DNA from: Gaetbulibacter sp. 4G1
GTDB taxonomy: Bacteria; Bacteroidota; Bacteroidia; Flavobacteriales; Flavobacteriaceae
Assembly: GCF_002741945.1 (NCBI RefSeq)
Contig: NZ_MDVN01000001.1
Coordinates: forward strand, 124,001-188,000
DNA length: 64,000 nt
Direction: 5' to 3'
Shown here: in pieces, positions 7,683 through 16,917 of the stretch
Numbering within the stretch: position 1 is the stretch's first letter
Layout of the letters: each line of letters begins with the position of its first letter
Made by a program: the position numbers and the translations under genes
Notes under the pieces: generated by a model
What the model saw: the letters and a program-made list of their open reading frames with translations, nothing else
Databases searched by the model: none
What the model was told of the DNA's origin: nothing

Positions 7683-10600
7683 TTAAAAACCAACCTGTAC
7701 TCCAAAGTTAATAACTCGCTGTAGAGGGTAATTAAGACCATTACCTCCAAGTTCTGGGTCCCATAATTTGAATTTGCTCCAAACTGCCAAATTACTACCT
7801 GTAACATATAGCCTAAATCTTTGTAGCCCTTCCATAGATCCTAATTTTTTATTCTCATCTAAAAGATTAAAACCAATTTCTAATTGTTTTAATCTAAGAA
7901 ACGATCCATCTCTTAACCAAAAGGTGCTTGTTTGGTGGTTATTCTCGATTACAGTAGTGGAAAGCCTTGGGTACAATGCATAAATATCTCTGTTTTCTTC
8001 AGACCAATGACTGTCTGCATAGGCTTGTAATAGACCATTTTCCCCTAGCACTCCATTTCCACCAAATTGAAAACGATCAGAAGTAAAACTGTTTAAAAAG
8101 GGGCCTGTATTATTAGGACTAATAAAGAATGATCGTTCGCCTACGCCTTGAAAAAAGGCATTTAAATCCCAGCGTTTATAACCTACTGAGACTCCAAAAC
8201 CATAAGTAATCTTAGGCACTTGAGGCTTCCCTATTGGAGCTCTATCTAAATCACTTATTTTTCCATCATTATTTAAGTCTTTATATTTAATATCTCCACC
8301 TCCATAATCTATACCTGGAGTACCAAACTGTACAGGGGAATTGATAGCTTCTATATCATCTACAAAAAGACGTTCAGCAATAAAACCTTGAGATATATTG
8401 GTATGGTTTCCGATATTTGAACGCCATGGTGCTCCAATAGCTGCATAATTTGCTTCTTCAAAAACTTTAAATTCATTATCTGCAAAAACAAAAGTAGCTC
8501 TTCCTTGTACCCAAAAATCTTTACTAAAAGAATGGTTTACATCTAGCGATCCATCTATACCATAAGATTTTACTTCGCCAACATTTGTTTGTAATTGTGC
8601 CTGTAACCCTAAAGTAGAAGGAATGTCCTGTCTTGTTTGAAGAATACTGCTTCTGTAATCTTGAAAAAGATCAGTTCTTAATTGAATTGCATCATTAAAC
8701 AAATTTAACTCTAAACCAATATTTACTTTTTCGGAGGTCTCCCAAGTTACTTGCGGATTTGCATATCTATTAATTCTAACGCCTCCAATAGGGTTATCGA
8801 AGTTTTCTCCAAAACGGTAACCATTACCTCCATTAATATCTACATTTGAAAGGTAAAAGAAACGATCTGTTCTAGAATTTCCAATCTGATCATTACCAAC
8901 AAAACCATAAGACACTCTTAGTTTAAGCTTGCTAATAACTTCTGATTTGAAAAACTTTTCGTTAGATACTAACCAAGCAGCTCCAAAAGAAGGGAAGAAA
9001 CCAAAACGATTCTTTTTTGCAAAACGTTCTGAACCATTATAACCAAAATTTGCCTCAACAAAAAAACGGGTATCATAATCATAATTAAAACGACCAGCTA
9101 ATGTTAAGTTTCTACTAGGTAGCGAAAGTTCTACATTACTAGCATTACCATCTAAAAAATCTCGTGCTGTACCAACTAATAGTCCAGTAACTGTATGCTT
9201 TTCGTTAAAAGTTTTAGCATAATCTACGGCTGCTTCCATATAGATTACAGAATTATTGGTTCTCTCACCATTCTCTAACTCTAAAGCTTCGTTACCTTCC
9301 TCATTTGCTCTTGCTAAACGGTAGTCTCCACTTGAAGGGTCATAAGAAGATACTCTATAAAAATAAGGTGTGTAAGAACGCCTGTTTTCAAAGGATGAGG
9401 TTGTATTTATATTTCCTAAAAAACGCCCTCTAAGTCCAGGTGTAATTGAGCTTAAATCTTGTTTTAGTTCTAATTGAACTAAAGATAATTGTCTTCTATA
9501 GTCTCTATAACCTCTTTGCAAATCTGCATAAGGGTTAAACCATGCTGCATTATTTGAACTAGCAAAAAGGCGAGGACCAGTGTCATTACCAAATGGAATA
9601 TGAGGAAGTCCAATTAAAGTTTCATCGGGTTCAAAAACAGCAGGAAAACGCACTGGGCTGGTTCGAACTGCTGCATTATAAATACTACTACCTCCTGATA
9701 AAGGGCCTCTGAGATCATCTATAGTTGAATGCAATCGTACAATCATCTCTGTGTTTTCATGCAAATCAATATTAATATTTGATCTTAAAAGGTATTGGTT
9801 AAACTTTATATTATTATTAAAATTATTTGCACCATCACTTTTTAAAGCTCCATTATCGGTATTATAAGAACCTGCTACATAATAGCGTACTTTATCTCCA
9901 CCACCTCTTATGTTAAGGTTAAATCTAGAGGACAAAGAAAAATCATTAAACAAAGTATCATACCAGTCAACTGTTGGAAAAACATTAGGGTTTAACCCTC
10001 GCTCAACCCCATCAATCTCTCTTTCTGTAAAGGTTGCAAATTCTCCTCTAGTTCTACCCGCTTCGTTTTGTAAACGCATATGTGTTAAAGGGTCTGCCAA
10101 ATCAATTAATGATACGGGTTGGCTATACGATGTTTCGTATCTCATATTTATTACTGGCTTTCCTTGAATACCAGATTTAGTGGTTACTAAAATAATTCCA
10201 TTAGCACCTCTGGCTCCATAAATAGCAGTTGTTGTTGGATCTTTTAGCACCGAAAAACTGTCTATATCATCTGGTTGTAATCTCGCCAAATCGTCTACGG
10301 TTAACTCAACTCCATCAATTAAAATTAATGGACCATTTTGCCCATTAAATGAAGCAACTCCTCGCACAAAAAACTCTGCATTATTTGCGCCTGGTTCTCC
10401 ACTGTTTTGAAAAGAGATTAGACCAGAAACTCTACCTGCTAAAGATGTAGTAAGATTACTTGAAGGTATTTTTAATTCGCTTGGTTTAACTGTACTTATG
10501 GCTCCCACAACTGCATCCTTCTTTTTAGTACCAAAGCCTACTATAACAACTTCTCCTAAACCAGCAGCATCTTCTACCAATTTAACATTTATTGTTGTTT

Positions 10601-11216
10601 TAGCTCCTACAATTACCTCTTGTGTTTTATAACCTACATAGGAAATAACTATAATAGCTTTATTATTAATAACTTTAAGTGTGTAATTACCATCAAAATC
10701 AGATTGAGTACCATTGGATGTTCCTTTTTCAAGAATATTAGCACCAGGAAGAGGTATTCCAAATTCATCAGTAATTGTACCTTTAACTGTTGATGTTTGA
10801 ATTGAAAAGTCTACCTTTTTGACACTTAATGGCTGTGCCTTAAGCTCTTTTAAACGATGTTTGAGAATAATATGTTTATTACTTAATGTAAAAGAAATAT
10901 TTGTGTCTGATAGTAATGATTTTAGAATATCAGAAATACGTTTATTTTTAACATCTACAGAAACTATCTTATCTACATTAATTTTTTTATGATTAAATAA
11001 GAATTTGAATTCTGATAAAGATTCAATTTTTTTAAAAACGTCTTCTAAACTTACATTATCTAATTTTAATGAAACTTTAGTGTTTTGAGAATACGAGTTA
11101 TTTGCTTGTATTTGAAACAAAGAAACTATTAGAAAAAGTGTTGTTAGTTTCATTTTTAAATCGAATTTAAATAACCTTTTACATAGTAAAAGCTTACTCA
11201 AGTTGAATTTTTTCAT
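7683..11216 (-). CDS. SusC/RagA-family TonB-dependent transporter with STN signalling domain
   Basis: The 1177-residue outer-membrane receptor has an N-terminal helix and signal (to about residue 44), then an STN domain (VSLKLDNVSLEDVFKKIESLSEFKF up to about residue 115). A carboxypeptidase-regulatory-like domain (VKGTITDEFGIPLPGANI) follows, then the TonB plug (SSNLTTSLAGRVSGL, GANGIILVTTKSG), then the 22-strand barrel ending VINFGVQVGF. The STN domain is the part that talks to a FecR anti-sigma factor, matching the fecR and sigma genes just upstream. M1 at 11216 is chosen because the TTTCATACTTTTG start context is the same as at the second STN-type susC. M22 (MKLTTLFLI) is an alternative start. 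Confidence 0.94.
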   Translation of the reverse strand: MKKFNLSKLLLCKRLFKFDLKMKLTTLFLIVSLFQIQANNSYSQNTKVSLKLDNVSLEDVFKKIESLSEFKFLFNHKKINVDKIVSVDVKNKRISDILKSLLSDTNISFTLSNKHIILKHRLKELKAQPLSVKKVDFSIQTSTVKGTITDEFGIPLPGANILEKGTSNGTQSDFDGNYTLKVINNKAIIVISYVGYKTQEVIVGAKTTINVKLVEDAAGLGEVVIVGFGTKKKDAVVGAISTVKPSELKIPSSNLTTSLAGRVSGLISFQNSGEPGANNAEFFVRGVASFNGQNGPLILIDGVELTVDDLARLQPDDIDSFSVLKDPTTTAIYGARGANGIILVTTKSGIQGKPVINMRYETSYSQPVSLIDLADPLTHMRLQNEAGRTRGEFATFTEREIDGVERGLNPNVFPTVDWYDTLFNDFSLSSRFNLNIRGGGDKVRYYVAGSYNTDNGALKSDGANNFNNNIKFNQYLLRSNINIDLHENTEMIVRLHSTIDDLRGPLSGGSSIYNAAVRTSPVRFPAVFEPDETLIGLPHIPFGNDTGPRLFASSNNAAWFNPYADLQRGYRDYRRQLSLVQLELKQDLSSITPGLRGRFLGNINTTSSFENRRSYTPYFYRVSSYDPSSGDYRLARANEEGNEALELENGERTNNSVIYMEAAVDYAKTFNEKHTVTGLLVGTARDFLDGNASNVELSLPSRNLTLAGRFNYDYDTRFFVEANFGYNGSERFAKKNRFGFFPSFGAAWLVSNEKFFKSEVISKLKLRVSYGFVGNDQIGNSRTDRFFYLSNVDINGGNGYRFGENFDNPIGGVRINRYANPQVTWETSEKVNIGLELNLFNDAIQLRTDLFQDYRSSILQTRQDIPSTLGLQAQLQTNVGEVKSYGIDGSLDVNHSFSKDFWVQGRATFVFADNEFKVFEEANYAAIGAPWRSNIGNHTNISQGFIAERLFVDDIEAINSPVQFGTPGIDYGGGDIKYKDLNNDGKISDLDRAPIGKPQVPKITYGFGVSVGYKRWDLNAFFQGVGERSFFISPNNTGPFLNSFTSDRFQFGGNGVLGENGLLQAYADSHWSEENRDIYALYPRLSTTVIENNHQTSTFWLRDGSFLRLKQLEIGFNLLDENKKLGSMEGLQRFRLYVTGSNLAVWSKFKLWDPELGGNGLNYPLQRVINFGVQVGF

Positions 11217-11268
11217 ACTTTTGTTTTGGTTTGTGATTTAACATGTTTTTAAGTCACTAAGAGTTAAT

Positions 11269-11300
11269 CGGAAAATGTTCGCGCATTTTCCGGTTTTTTT
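11269..11300 (-). promoter_or_regulatory. Conserved hairpin between fecR and susC (5' leader of susC)
   Basis: A 9-bp perfect stem, CGGAAAATG (11269-11277) with CATTTTCCG (11284-11292), is flanked by seven T on the plus strand, so seven A precede it in the susC transcript. The same structure stands in front of the second STN-type susC at 21795-21826. On the minus strand it lacks a U tract after the stem, so it is not a normal terminator for fecR. It may be an mRNA-processing or stability hairpin, or an attenuator. Confidence 0.6.
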
Positions 11301-11371
11301 ACAAAGTGATTTTGGTTCAATTAAATTGTGTGAATAGTTGTTTTGCTACATACGCTTTAGTTTTATTTAGA

Positions 11372-12574
11372 TTAATTAGTTATTGTTATTAAATTATTGG
11401 TTCTTCTATAATTAAAATAAGTGTCTCCTTTAAAAGCATCTAAAATGTTTTCAATAGTTTCATCCTTATCAAAAGAGGCTGTATATATTTGATCATCTAA
11501 AAATGAATACTGGTTATCAATAATAATATCGAAATGACGTTCTAGTTTTTTTCTAATATTTCTATATGAAGCTTTTCTAAATATCAACATACCTTCTTTC
11601 CATGCAGTATATATTTGAGTATCGACTTCTTTTACAGATATTTCTCTATTTGCTTTATTCCAGCTAGCTAAATAGTTAGGTAATAATATAGTGGGGTCGT
11701 TTACACCTATATTAGTTTTACCTTTTTCGTATAGTTTAACAGAGCCTTCAATTAAAACAGTATTAATATTATAATCTTCAGGGTAAAAAGACATATTAAA
11801 CTCTGTGCCTAAAACTTCTACATTGAGATCGTTTGCAGTAACAATAAAAGCATGAGCTTTATCTCTTGCAACATCAAAATAAGCTTCACCTTCTAGAAAT
11901 ACTTGACGATTCTTACCTTTTAAAAATTTTACAGGATATTTTAATGAAGTACCTGCATTTAATTTAACATTAGTTCCATCAGATAAAACTAAATCAAAAC
12001 GTTTTCCATTAGGAACGGTTAATGTATTATAAACAAGTTCTTCATTTATAATATCATTTGAGTAAGTTATTTGACTACCACTTTGAGATCCAATAATGGC
12101 CCCTGTTTTATCTTTAATCTTTTTATCTCCATCATCCGAAATTATTTCAACCTCTCCATTATCTAAAGTAAGTGTTACATCATTAGTTATCGTTTCTTCT
12201 ATTTCAATGAAATTAATTTGGTATACATAAAACAGGCAAAAAGCTAGAGCAATAGATGCAGCAATTTTAAAAAAACTACTGCGTTTGACATGTTTTACAA
12301 TAGGAAAATAATTATTTTTTTTACCTGTTTGATCTTTATAATCAATTTGAGTTATAATTTGGTTAAAAAGAAGTTTTGATTCAGAATTGGATGTTTTATT
12401 AATTAATTCTTGATAAGTAGTTGTGCTTTCCAACAAACCATCTAATAATTCTTTGACTTCACTTTCAGATTCAGGATTTCTAACAAATTCCATGAGGGTG
12501 ATAAACTCCTCTTTTGTTAGTGAACCTTCAATGAATTTTTGAAAAAGTCTTTCTATATATTTTGTTGTATCCAT
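11372..12574 (-). CDS. FecR-family anti-sigma factor
   Basis: The 400-residue protein has a cytoplasmic N-terminal part (MDTTKYIERLFQKFIEGSLTKEEF), one transmembrane helix near residues 97-115 (FKIAASIALAFCLFYVYQI), the FecR domain (LTVPNGKRFDLVLSDGTNVKLNAGTSLKYPVKF, QVFLEGEAYFDVA, VEVLGTEFNMSFYPED) and a C-terminal DUF4974-like domain. It holds its sigma factor until the STN domain of SusC signals that ligand is bound. I chose the ATG at 12574; the frame is open to a TTG at 12631, but that adds residues not seen in the family. It lies about 97 bases after the sigma gene. Confidence 0.93.
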   Translation of the reverse strand: MDTTKYIERLFQKFIEGSLTKEEFITLMEFVRNPESESEVKELLDGLLESTTTYQELINKTSNSESKLLFNQIITQIDYKDQTGKKNNYFPIVKHVKRSSFFKIAASIALAFCLFYVYQINFIEIEETITNDVTLTLDNGEVEIISDDGDKKIKDKTGAIIGSQSGSQITYSNDIINEELVYNTLTVPNGKRFDLVLSDGTNVKLNAGTSLKYPVKFLKGKNRQVFLEGEAYFDVARDKAHAFIVTANDLNVEVLGTEFNMSFYPEDYNINTVLIEGSVKLYEKGKTNIGVNDPTILLPNYLASWNKANREISVKEVDTQIYTAWKEGMLIFRKASYRNIRKKLERHFDIIIDNQYSFLDDQIYTASFDKDETIENILDAFKGDTYFNYRRTNNLITITN

Positions 12575-12671
12575 TATCTGTTTAAAAACTAGGGTTAATA
12601 GTATTACACTTGTAATGTGTAAAAGTCCCAAGTTGAAAAGAGACTTTTTAAAAAAATAAAGTATTATACAG

Positions 12672-13229
12672 TTATTGTATGATATGAGGGTGAAGTTGCT
12701 CTCTAATAAGTTGTAATGTTTTCCACAAATGGTTTTTTACTGTCTTCTTTGAAATACCTAGTAAATCTGCAATTTCTTGATTGCTCTTACCTTCCTCCCT
12801 AGATAGTATAAATACAGCTCTTTTCTGTTTGGGAAGTCCCAATAAAATGTCATCTAAAATCTCACTATACTCACCATAAAGCAATGTATCTTCAGTACAA
12901 TTAGAAGACATAATCATATTTTCCCATAATTCTTGTTTTAAAGAATCCTTATTAGCAATTGCTCTTAAATGATTATAAGTTAAATTTCTTGCTATGGTGT
13001 AAATAAACGAATTAAATGATTTAGAAGTGTCAATACTGCTTTTAGAATTCCATAGTGTTATAAATACATTTTGAAGAATTTCATCTGTACTATACTTAGA
13101 TTTTGTAATAAGGTAAATAAAAGCATATAATTTTCTTTGATAAGCATTAAAAACAACTTCAAAAGCGTCCTTATCTCCATTCTTGAGAGATAAAAGCGTT
13201 GATTCTTCATTTGTCTTTAATAGTTTCAA
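12672..13229 (-). CDS. ECF RNA polymerase sigma factor, FecI-like
   Basis: The 185-residue protein has sigma-70 region 2 (DAFEVVFNAYQRKLYAFIYLITKSKYSTDEILQNVFITLW) and region 4 (LPKQKRAVFILSREEGKSNQEIADLLGISKKTVKNHL, a helix-turn-helix). It should drive the downstream susCD operon when released by FecR. No in-frame ATG exists before region 2: the first usable start is TTG at 13229, with an in-frame stop ten codons further up. A non-ATG start may keep expression low. It is the first gene of the operon 13229-3237. Confidence 0.92.
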   Translation of the reverse strand: MKLLKTNEESTLLSLKNGDKDAFEVVFNAYQRKLYAFIYLITKSKYSTDEILQNVFITLWNSKSSIDTSKSFNSFIYTIARNLTYNHLRAIANKDSLKQELWENMIMSSNCTEDTLLYGEYSEILDDILLGLPKQKRAVFILSREEGKSNQEIADLLGISKKTVKNHLWKTLQLIREQLHPHIIQ

Positions 13230-13703
13230 TACAATGCTTATTTTAAATCTATATTAGCTTTATTTGAATTAGTTTTTTATTTATTTTTTCATCAAAAAAA
13301 GCTTCTTAACTTATTCCATGGTAGTATCTGTTAAAGAAAAAAAAGACACTTGCTTTCTTACAAATAGAGTTAATATATAATAGGAATGACACAAAAGTAG
13401 ATTGATTAAAAAAAAAAAAACAGTGATTAAACCACTTTATTTGATACTATTTTTGCTTTAACACCCAAAAAAGACACTTAAATGATTCAAATACGCTTAG
13501 GTTATTGTTATTCGCTTTTCAAATAGCTTATTAATTGACAATGATTTCTTTTTGTTACCTCGTCATCATCTTCATTACATAATTGGAGTAAAAACAAATA
13601 ATGTTGTTAGTATTAATACTGAGGTTGAGCTTTCAATTTTCATGATTATTTTAAATTTTGTTTTATAAACAAACAACTATTTTTATTATTAAAAAAACAC
13701 TAA
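13230..13703. other. Intergenic region upstream of the sigma gene
   Basis: This is AT-rich DNA with an A12 run near 13409-13420 and no coding frame or RNA gene that I can recognise. It must carry the promoter of the minus-strand sigma gene, but I see no convincing TTG/TAnnTTTG pair. The rest of the gap up to 13999 holds tandem repeats, an ssrA copy and a terminator, listed separately. Confidence 0.5.
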
Positions 13704-13763
13704 GTAATAAGTGTATTGATTTTGTAATAAGTGTATTGATTGTGCAATAACTGTAATGATTTA
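13704..13763 (+). repeat. Three tandem 20-bp repeats
   Basis: Units at 13704-13723, 13724-13743 and 13744-13763 share the pattern GTAATAAGTGTATTGATTTT. The first two differ at two positions and the third is more diverged. They abut the ssrA-like block. Function is unknown; slippage or a recombination scar is possible. Confidence 0.7.
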
Positions 13764-13932
13764 CAAACTTTTTGACGGCAACAGCCCGCGTAAAGGATTA
13801 AGGCATTTTTGATAAGTTATAAGTAGAATGTTTTTAATCGACTTATAATTGAAAATCAAGAAAAAACTAAGTGTGTAGAAAACTCTTTGGTTACTTGTTT
13901 AGACGAGAGTTCGATTCTCTTCGGTTACGCAA
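13762..13932 (+). pseudogene. Truncated second copy of the ssrA locus (tmRNA remnant)
   Basis: Bases 13811-13932 align without gaps to 1439-1560 of ssrA at 110 of 122 positions by my hand count, covering the last pseudoknot helix, the T arm and the acceptor 3' strand. Eleven of the 12 differences are transitions. Several keep or improve pairing: G1447-C1474 becomes A-T, the T1452/G1469 wobble becomes T-A, and A1443/C1478 becomes A-T. The acceptor end is the most diverged part (GGTTACGCAA). Bases 13762-13805 resemble the DNA in front of ssrA (1022-1072, with GCCCGCGT and AAGGATT). The middle of the locus, including the tag frame and the 5' acceptor strand, is missing, so it cannot act as tmRNA. 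Confidence 0.85.
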
Positions 13933-13937
13933 TAAAA

Positions 13938-13967
13938 AAACCTGTAAACACTAAAGTTTACAGGTTT
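13938..13967. terminator. Bidirectional Rho-independent terminator
   Basis: A 12-bp stem, AAACCTGTAAAC (13938-13949) with GTTTACAGGTTT (13956-13967), has T runs on both strands. On the plus strand it follows the ssrA remnant, as at the real ssrA. On the minus strand it lies 32 bases beyond the M16 peptidase stop and should end that operon. Confidence 0.8.
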
Positions 13968-13999
13968 TATATTTTTGAAATTCTTTTTAAGAAAATTAA

Positions 14000-16816
14000 C
14001 TATTGTTTAGAAAAACTTTCTGGCATTAAAATAAATTCTGCATAATTTGCTTTATTAAAATAAACATTTGCAGATTCTTGAAACATTTTAGAATCTATTT
14101 TATTAATAGCTGTTTCATAATCTAAAATAGATTCTGGTTTTAAGCCATATTTATTTGTTTCTTTAAGTTTAAATATCCAATACCCGTTATATTCCATAGC
14201 ATCCTTGGTATTAGCTAATTCTGCTTCTTTAATTTTATTTAAATCTTCAGATGAAGCACCATGAATTTTAATTTTTTCGATTTCTTCTAATACCTTTTTG
14301 ATTAACTTATCTACATTATTTGGATCACATGTAAATCTTACATTCATTCTATACCAATTATATGGAATATCTGAAGCATAGCCTGATACTTGTACACCGT
14401 ATACACCTGCCATTTTTTCTCGCATTTCTTCAGTTAATTTAATTTTGAGTAGTTTCCCAAGCAGACTTAATTTTTTCTTCTCTTCTAAAGAAAATTCAAA
14501 CCCTCCAACAAAACGAATATCAACTTTACTTTTATCATCTACACCTTTTATTATTGTATCTTTAATAACACCTTCAGTATATCTTAATCCAATATCCCTC
14601 CAAGAACTTATTTTGTTTAAATTTGATGGTAAACTTCCTAAATATTGGGCTACATATGCTTTAAGGTTTTCAATCTCAAAGCTACCAACAAAAATAAAAG
14701 TAAACCCATTTGCTGACGAGAAACGTTCTTTATAGAAATTGTAAGCCTTATCAATATTTAATTCATTTTTAATTTGCTGCTCTGTTAATGGAATAGCTCT
14801 AAGATGATTTTGAGTCATAGACTCACTGATTTTTTTTTCAAAAAAACTTCCAGGACTATTATCTTGATCTTTAAATATAGATTTTAAACTTTCTTTATTG
14901 GCATTAAAAACATCCTCATCCTTATTGGGTTTTGTGAAATATAAATTTACCATTTGTAGCATCCTTTCTAAATCTTTAGATGAACTACTGCCAGAAAACA
15001 AATCATCGTAAAAGTTGATACGAGGTGTTACACTAACGGTTCTTCCCATGTTTAATTTTTTTAGATCAGTTTTTGAGATCCCATTAACACCACTAGAGCC
15101 TATAATATTTCCAGCATTTCTAGCTGAAACATACAACGAATCTGGAGCTACTGAGCTTCCTCCTGGCCTATAACCACTCATTGAAATCAAGTCGTTTTGA
15201 AATTTGGTTGGTTTAGCAATTACTGTAATACCATTTGCTAGTTGCCAAGTAGTAGCATCTATTTTTTCGTGATACGCTTCACTTATAATTTTTCCTGGCT
15301 TTGGCTTATTAGACATTAATTGAATATCACCAAGCTTATCTTTGTATGGCTCAATATCTTTAAAAGTTACATTTTTAAGTGTTTTCTCAATTTTACTTTT
15401 GTCTGGTAATTCTAAATCTGCTTTTTCTACCGCATTTAAAACTACTGCCATATTATCTTCTCTGACCCATTGTTTATTTATATTATTAACTTCATCAAGT
15501 GTAATAGTAGGTAGAGTTTCTTTATAAAATTTGTGTATAAACGTATCGCTTGGAATAGGTTCACTATCTGTAAAATGATCTATGTACTGTTCGATATAAT
15601 ACTTTGTAGATAACTTTCCTGTCTCTTTTCTGCGTATATCTGCATTATTTAATAATAATTGTTTATATCGCTTAAGTTCTGGATTTGTAAAACCATATTT
15701 TTTTGCTCGTTCACTTTCTGTAAATAATGCATCAATGCCTTCAATAATTTTGTTTTCTTTAAGATTAGCCCTTAAATAATAACTATCCATATTTCCCAAA
15801 AAATTACCAATACCAGCGGATGCTGATAAAAAAGGAGCGTCTGGCTCTAGCACAACTTCACTTAACCTTTGACGCAGCATACCTGTATATAAACTTTTTA
15901 GAAGTTCTTGTCTAAAATCCTTCAAAGTCTGAACTTCTGTTTCTTCTTTTTTGATGTATATAGATACTCTAACACCTGTAGTTTCCTTATCTGTAATTAC
16001 TGTAACTACGGGTTCTTTATTATTTGGAATTTTATAGTACTCTCTTTCTTTTGCGTTTTTAACTGGTTTAATACCACTAAATAATTCTTTAACTTTTTTT
16101 TCAGTGTCAAGAACATCAAAATCACCAACTAATACTAGAGCCATTAAATCTGGGCGGTACCAATCTCTGTAAAACCGTTTCATGGCATCGTAATCAGAAT
16201 TCATAATGACATCTAATGTACCTATTGGTGACCTTTTAGCATATCTGGAATTGTTTGTAATCAAAGGGATGGATTTATAGTACATACGCATACCTGCCCC
16301 ACTTCTTGCTCTAAGTTCTTCAGCAACAATACCTCTTTCGTTATCAATCTCTTCATTTTCAAAAGTGATACCATCGGCCCAATCTCTTAAAACTTTTAAA
16401 CTAGTGTTAAATGTTTCTTCATCTGTAGGTACTGATAATTTATATACGGTTTCATCAAAACTGGTATGCGCGTTTAAGTCTGCTCCAAATTCAACCCCTA
16501 AACTTTGTAAGTAATCAATAAGTTTATTTTTTTCAAAACTTCTTGTCCCGTTAAACGCCATATGCTCAACAAAGTGTGCTAACCCTAGTTGATCTTCGTC
16601 TTCTAGAATAGAGCCTGCATTAATTACCAACCTTAATTCTGCTTTATTTTTTGGTTTAGCGTTGTGCTTTATATAATAAGTTAAACCATTACTTAATTTG
16701 CCTATTTTAACTGAAGAATCTGTTGGTATTTGTTTATTTAAATTCTCGACTTGTGCTAAAAGCTTGAAATTAAAAAGGATTAAAATTGATACTGTTATTA
16801 TTTTTATGTTTTTCAT
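14000..16816 (-). CDS. M16-family zinc peptidase (pitrilysin/insulinase type), exported
   Basis: The 938-residue protein has a signal peptide (ILILFNFKLLAQ, cut near residue 21) and the inverted zinc motif HFVEH (His81, Glu84, His85), with the third ligand near Glu160 in NERGIVAEEL. Two M16 halves follow, the active N-terminal one and an inactive C-terminal one from about residue 500 (WQLANGITVIAKPTKFQNDL). The length of about 940 fits full two-half M16 proteins of the periplasm. It is the last gene of the second SusCD locus, about 100 bases after susD. M16 enzymes close on oligopeptides, which suggests the SusCD pair handles peptides. Confidence 0.93.
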   Translation of the reverse strand: MKNIKIITVSILILFNFKLLAQVENLNKQIPTDSSVKIGKLSNGLTYYIKHNAKPKNKAELRLVINAGSILEDEDQLGLAHFVEHMAFNGTRSFEKNKLIDYLQSLGVEFGADLNAHTSFDETVYKLSVPTDEETFNTSLKVLRDWADGITFENEEIDNERGIVAEELRARSGAGMRMYYKSIPLITNNSRYAKRSPIGTLDVIMNSDYDAMKRFYRDWYRPDLMALVLVGDFDVLDTEKKVKELFSGIKPVKNAKEREYYKIPNNKEPVVTVITDKETTGVRVSIYIKKEETEVQTLKDFRQELLKSLYTGMLRQRLSEVVLEPDAPFLSASAGIGNFLGNMDSYYLRANLKENKIIEGIDALFTESERAKKYGFTNPELKRYKQLLLNNADIRRKETGKLSTKYYIEQYIDHFTDSEPIPSDTFIHKFYKETLPTITLDEVNNINKQWVREDNMAVVLNAVEKADLELPDKSKIEKTLKNVTFKDIEPYKDKLGDIQLMSNKPKPGKIISEAYHEKIDATTWQLANGITVIAKPTKFQNDLISMSGYRPGGSSVAPDSLYVSARNAGNIIGSSGVNGISKTDLKKLNMGRTVSVTPRINFYDDLFSGSSSSKDLERMLQMVNLYFTKPNKDEDVFNANKESLKSIFKDQDNSPGSFFEKKISESMTQNHLRAIPLTEQQIKNELNIDKAYNFYKERFSSANGFTFIFVGSFEIENLKAYVAQYLGSLPSNLNKISSWRDIGLRYTEGVIKDTIIKGVDDKSKVDIRFVGGFEFSLEEKKKLSLLGKLLKIKLTEEMREKMAGVYGVQVSGYASDIPYNWYRMNVRFTCDPNNVDKLIKKVLEEIEKIKIHGASSEDLNKIKEAELANTKDAMEYNGYWIFKLKETNKYGLKPESILDYETAINKIDSKMFQESANVYFNKANYAEFILMPESFSKQ

Positions 16817-16917
16817 GATTGATAATGATATAATGATTCTAAAAAAATAGAGCTCTAAACGTATGAAGATAGATTTAAAGCCCTATTAAAATTGACTAAC
16901 TCAAAATAAAAAAAGGC

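Noticed and set aside
11269-11300. Plain Rho-independent terminator ending the fecR transcript
   Set aside because: The T run is on the wrong side for minus-strand transcription, and no plus-strand gene ends there.
13811-13932. A second functional tmRNA gene
   Set aside because: The 5' acceptor strand, the tRNA-like 5' half and the tag frame are missing, so only a fragment remains.
14000-16816. Coenzyme PQQ-type or mitochondrial-processing-like single-half M16 protein
   Set aside because: The length of about 938 residues with two M16 halves and a signal peptide fits an exported full-length M16 peptidase instead.
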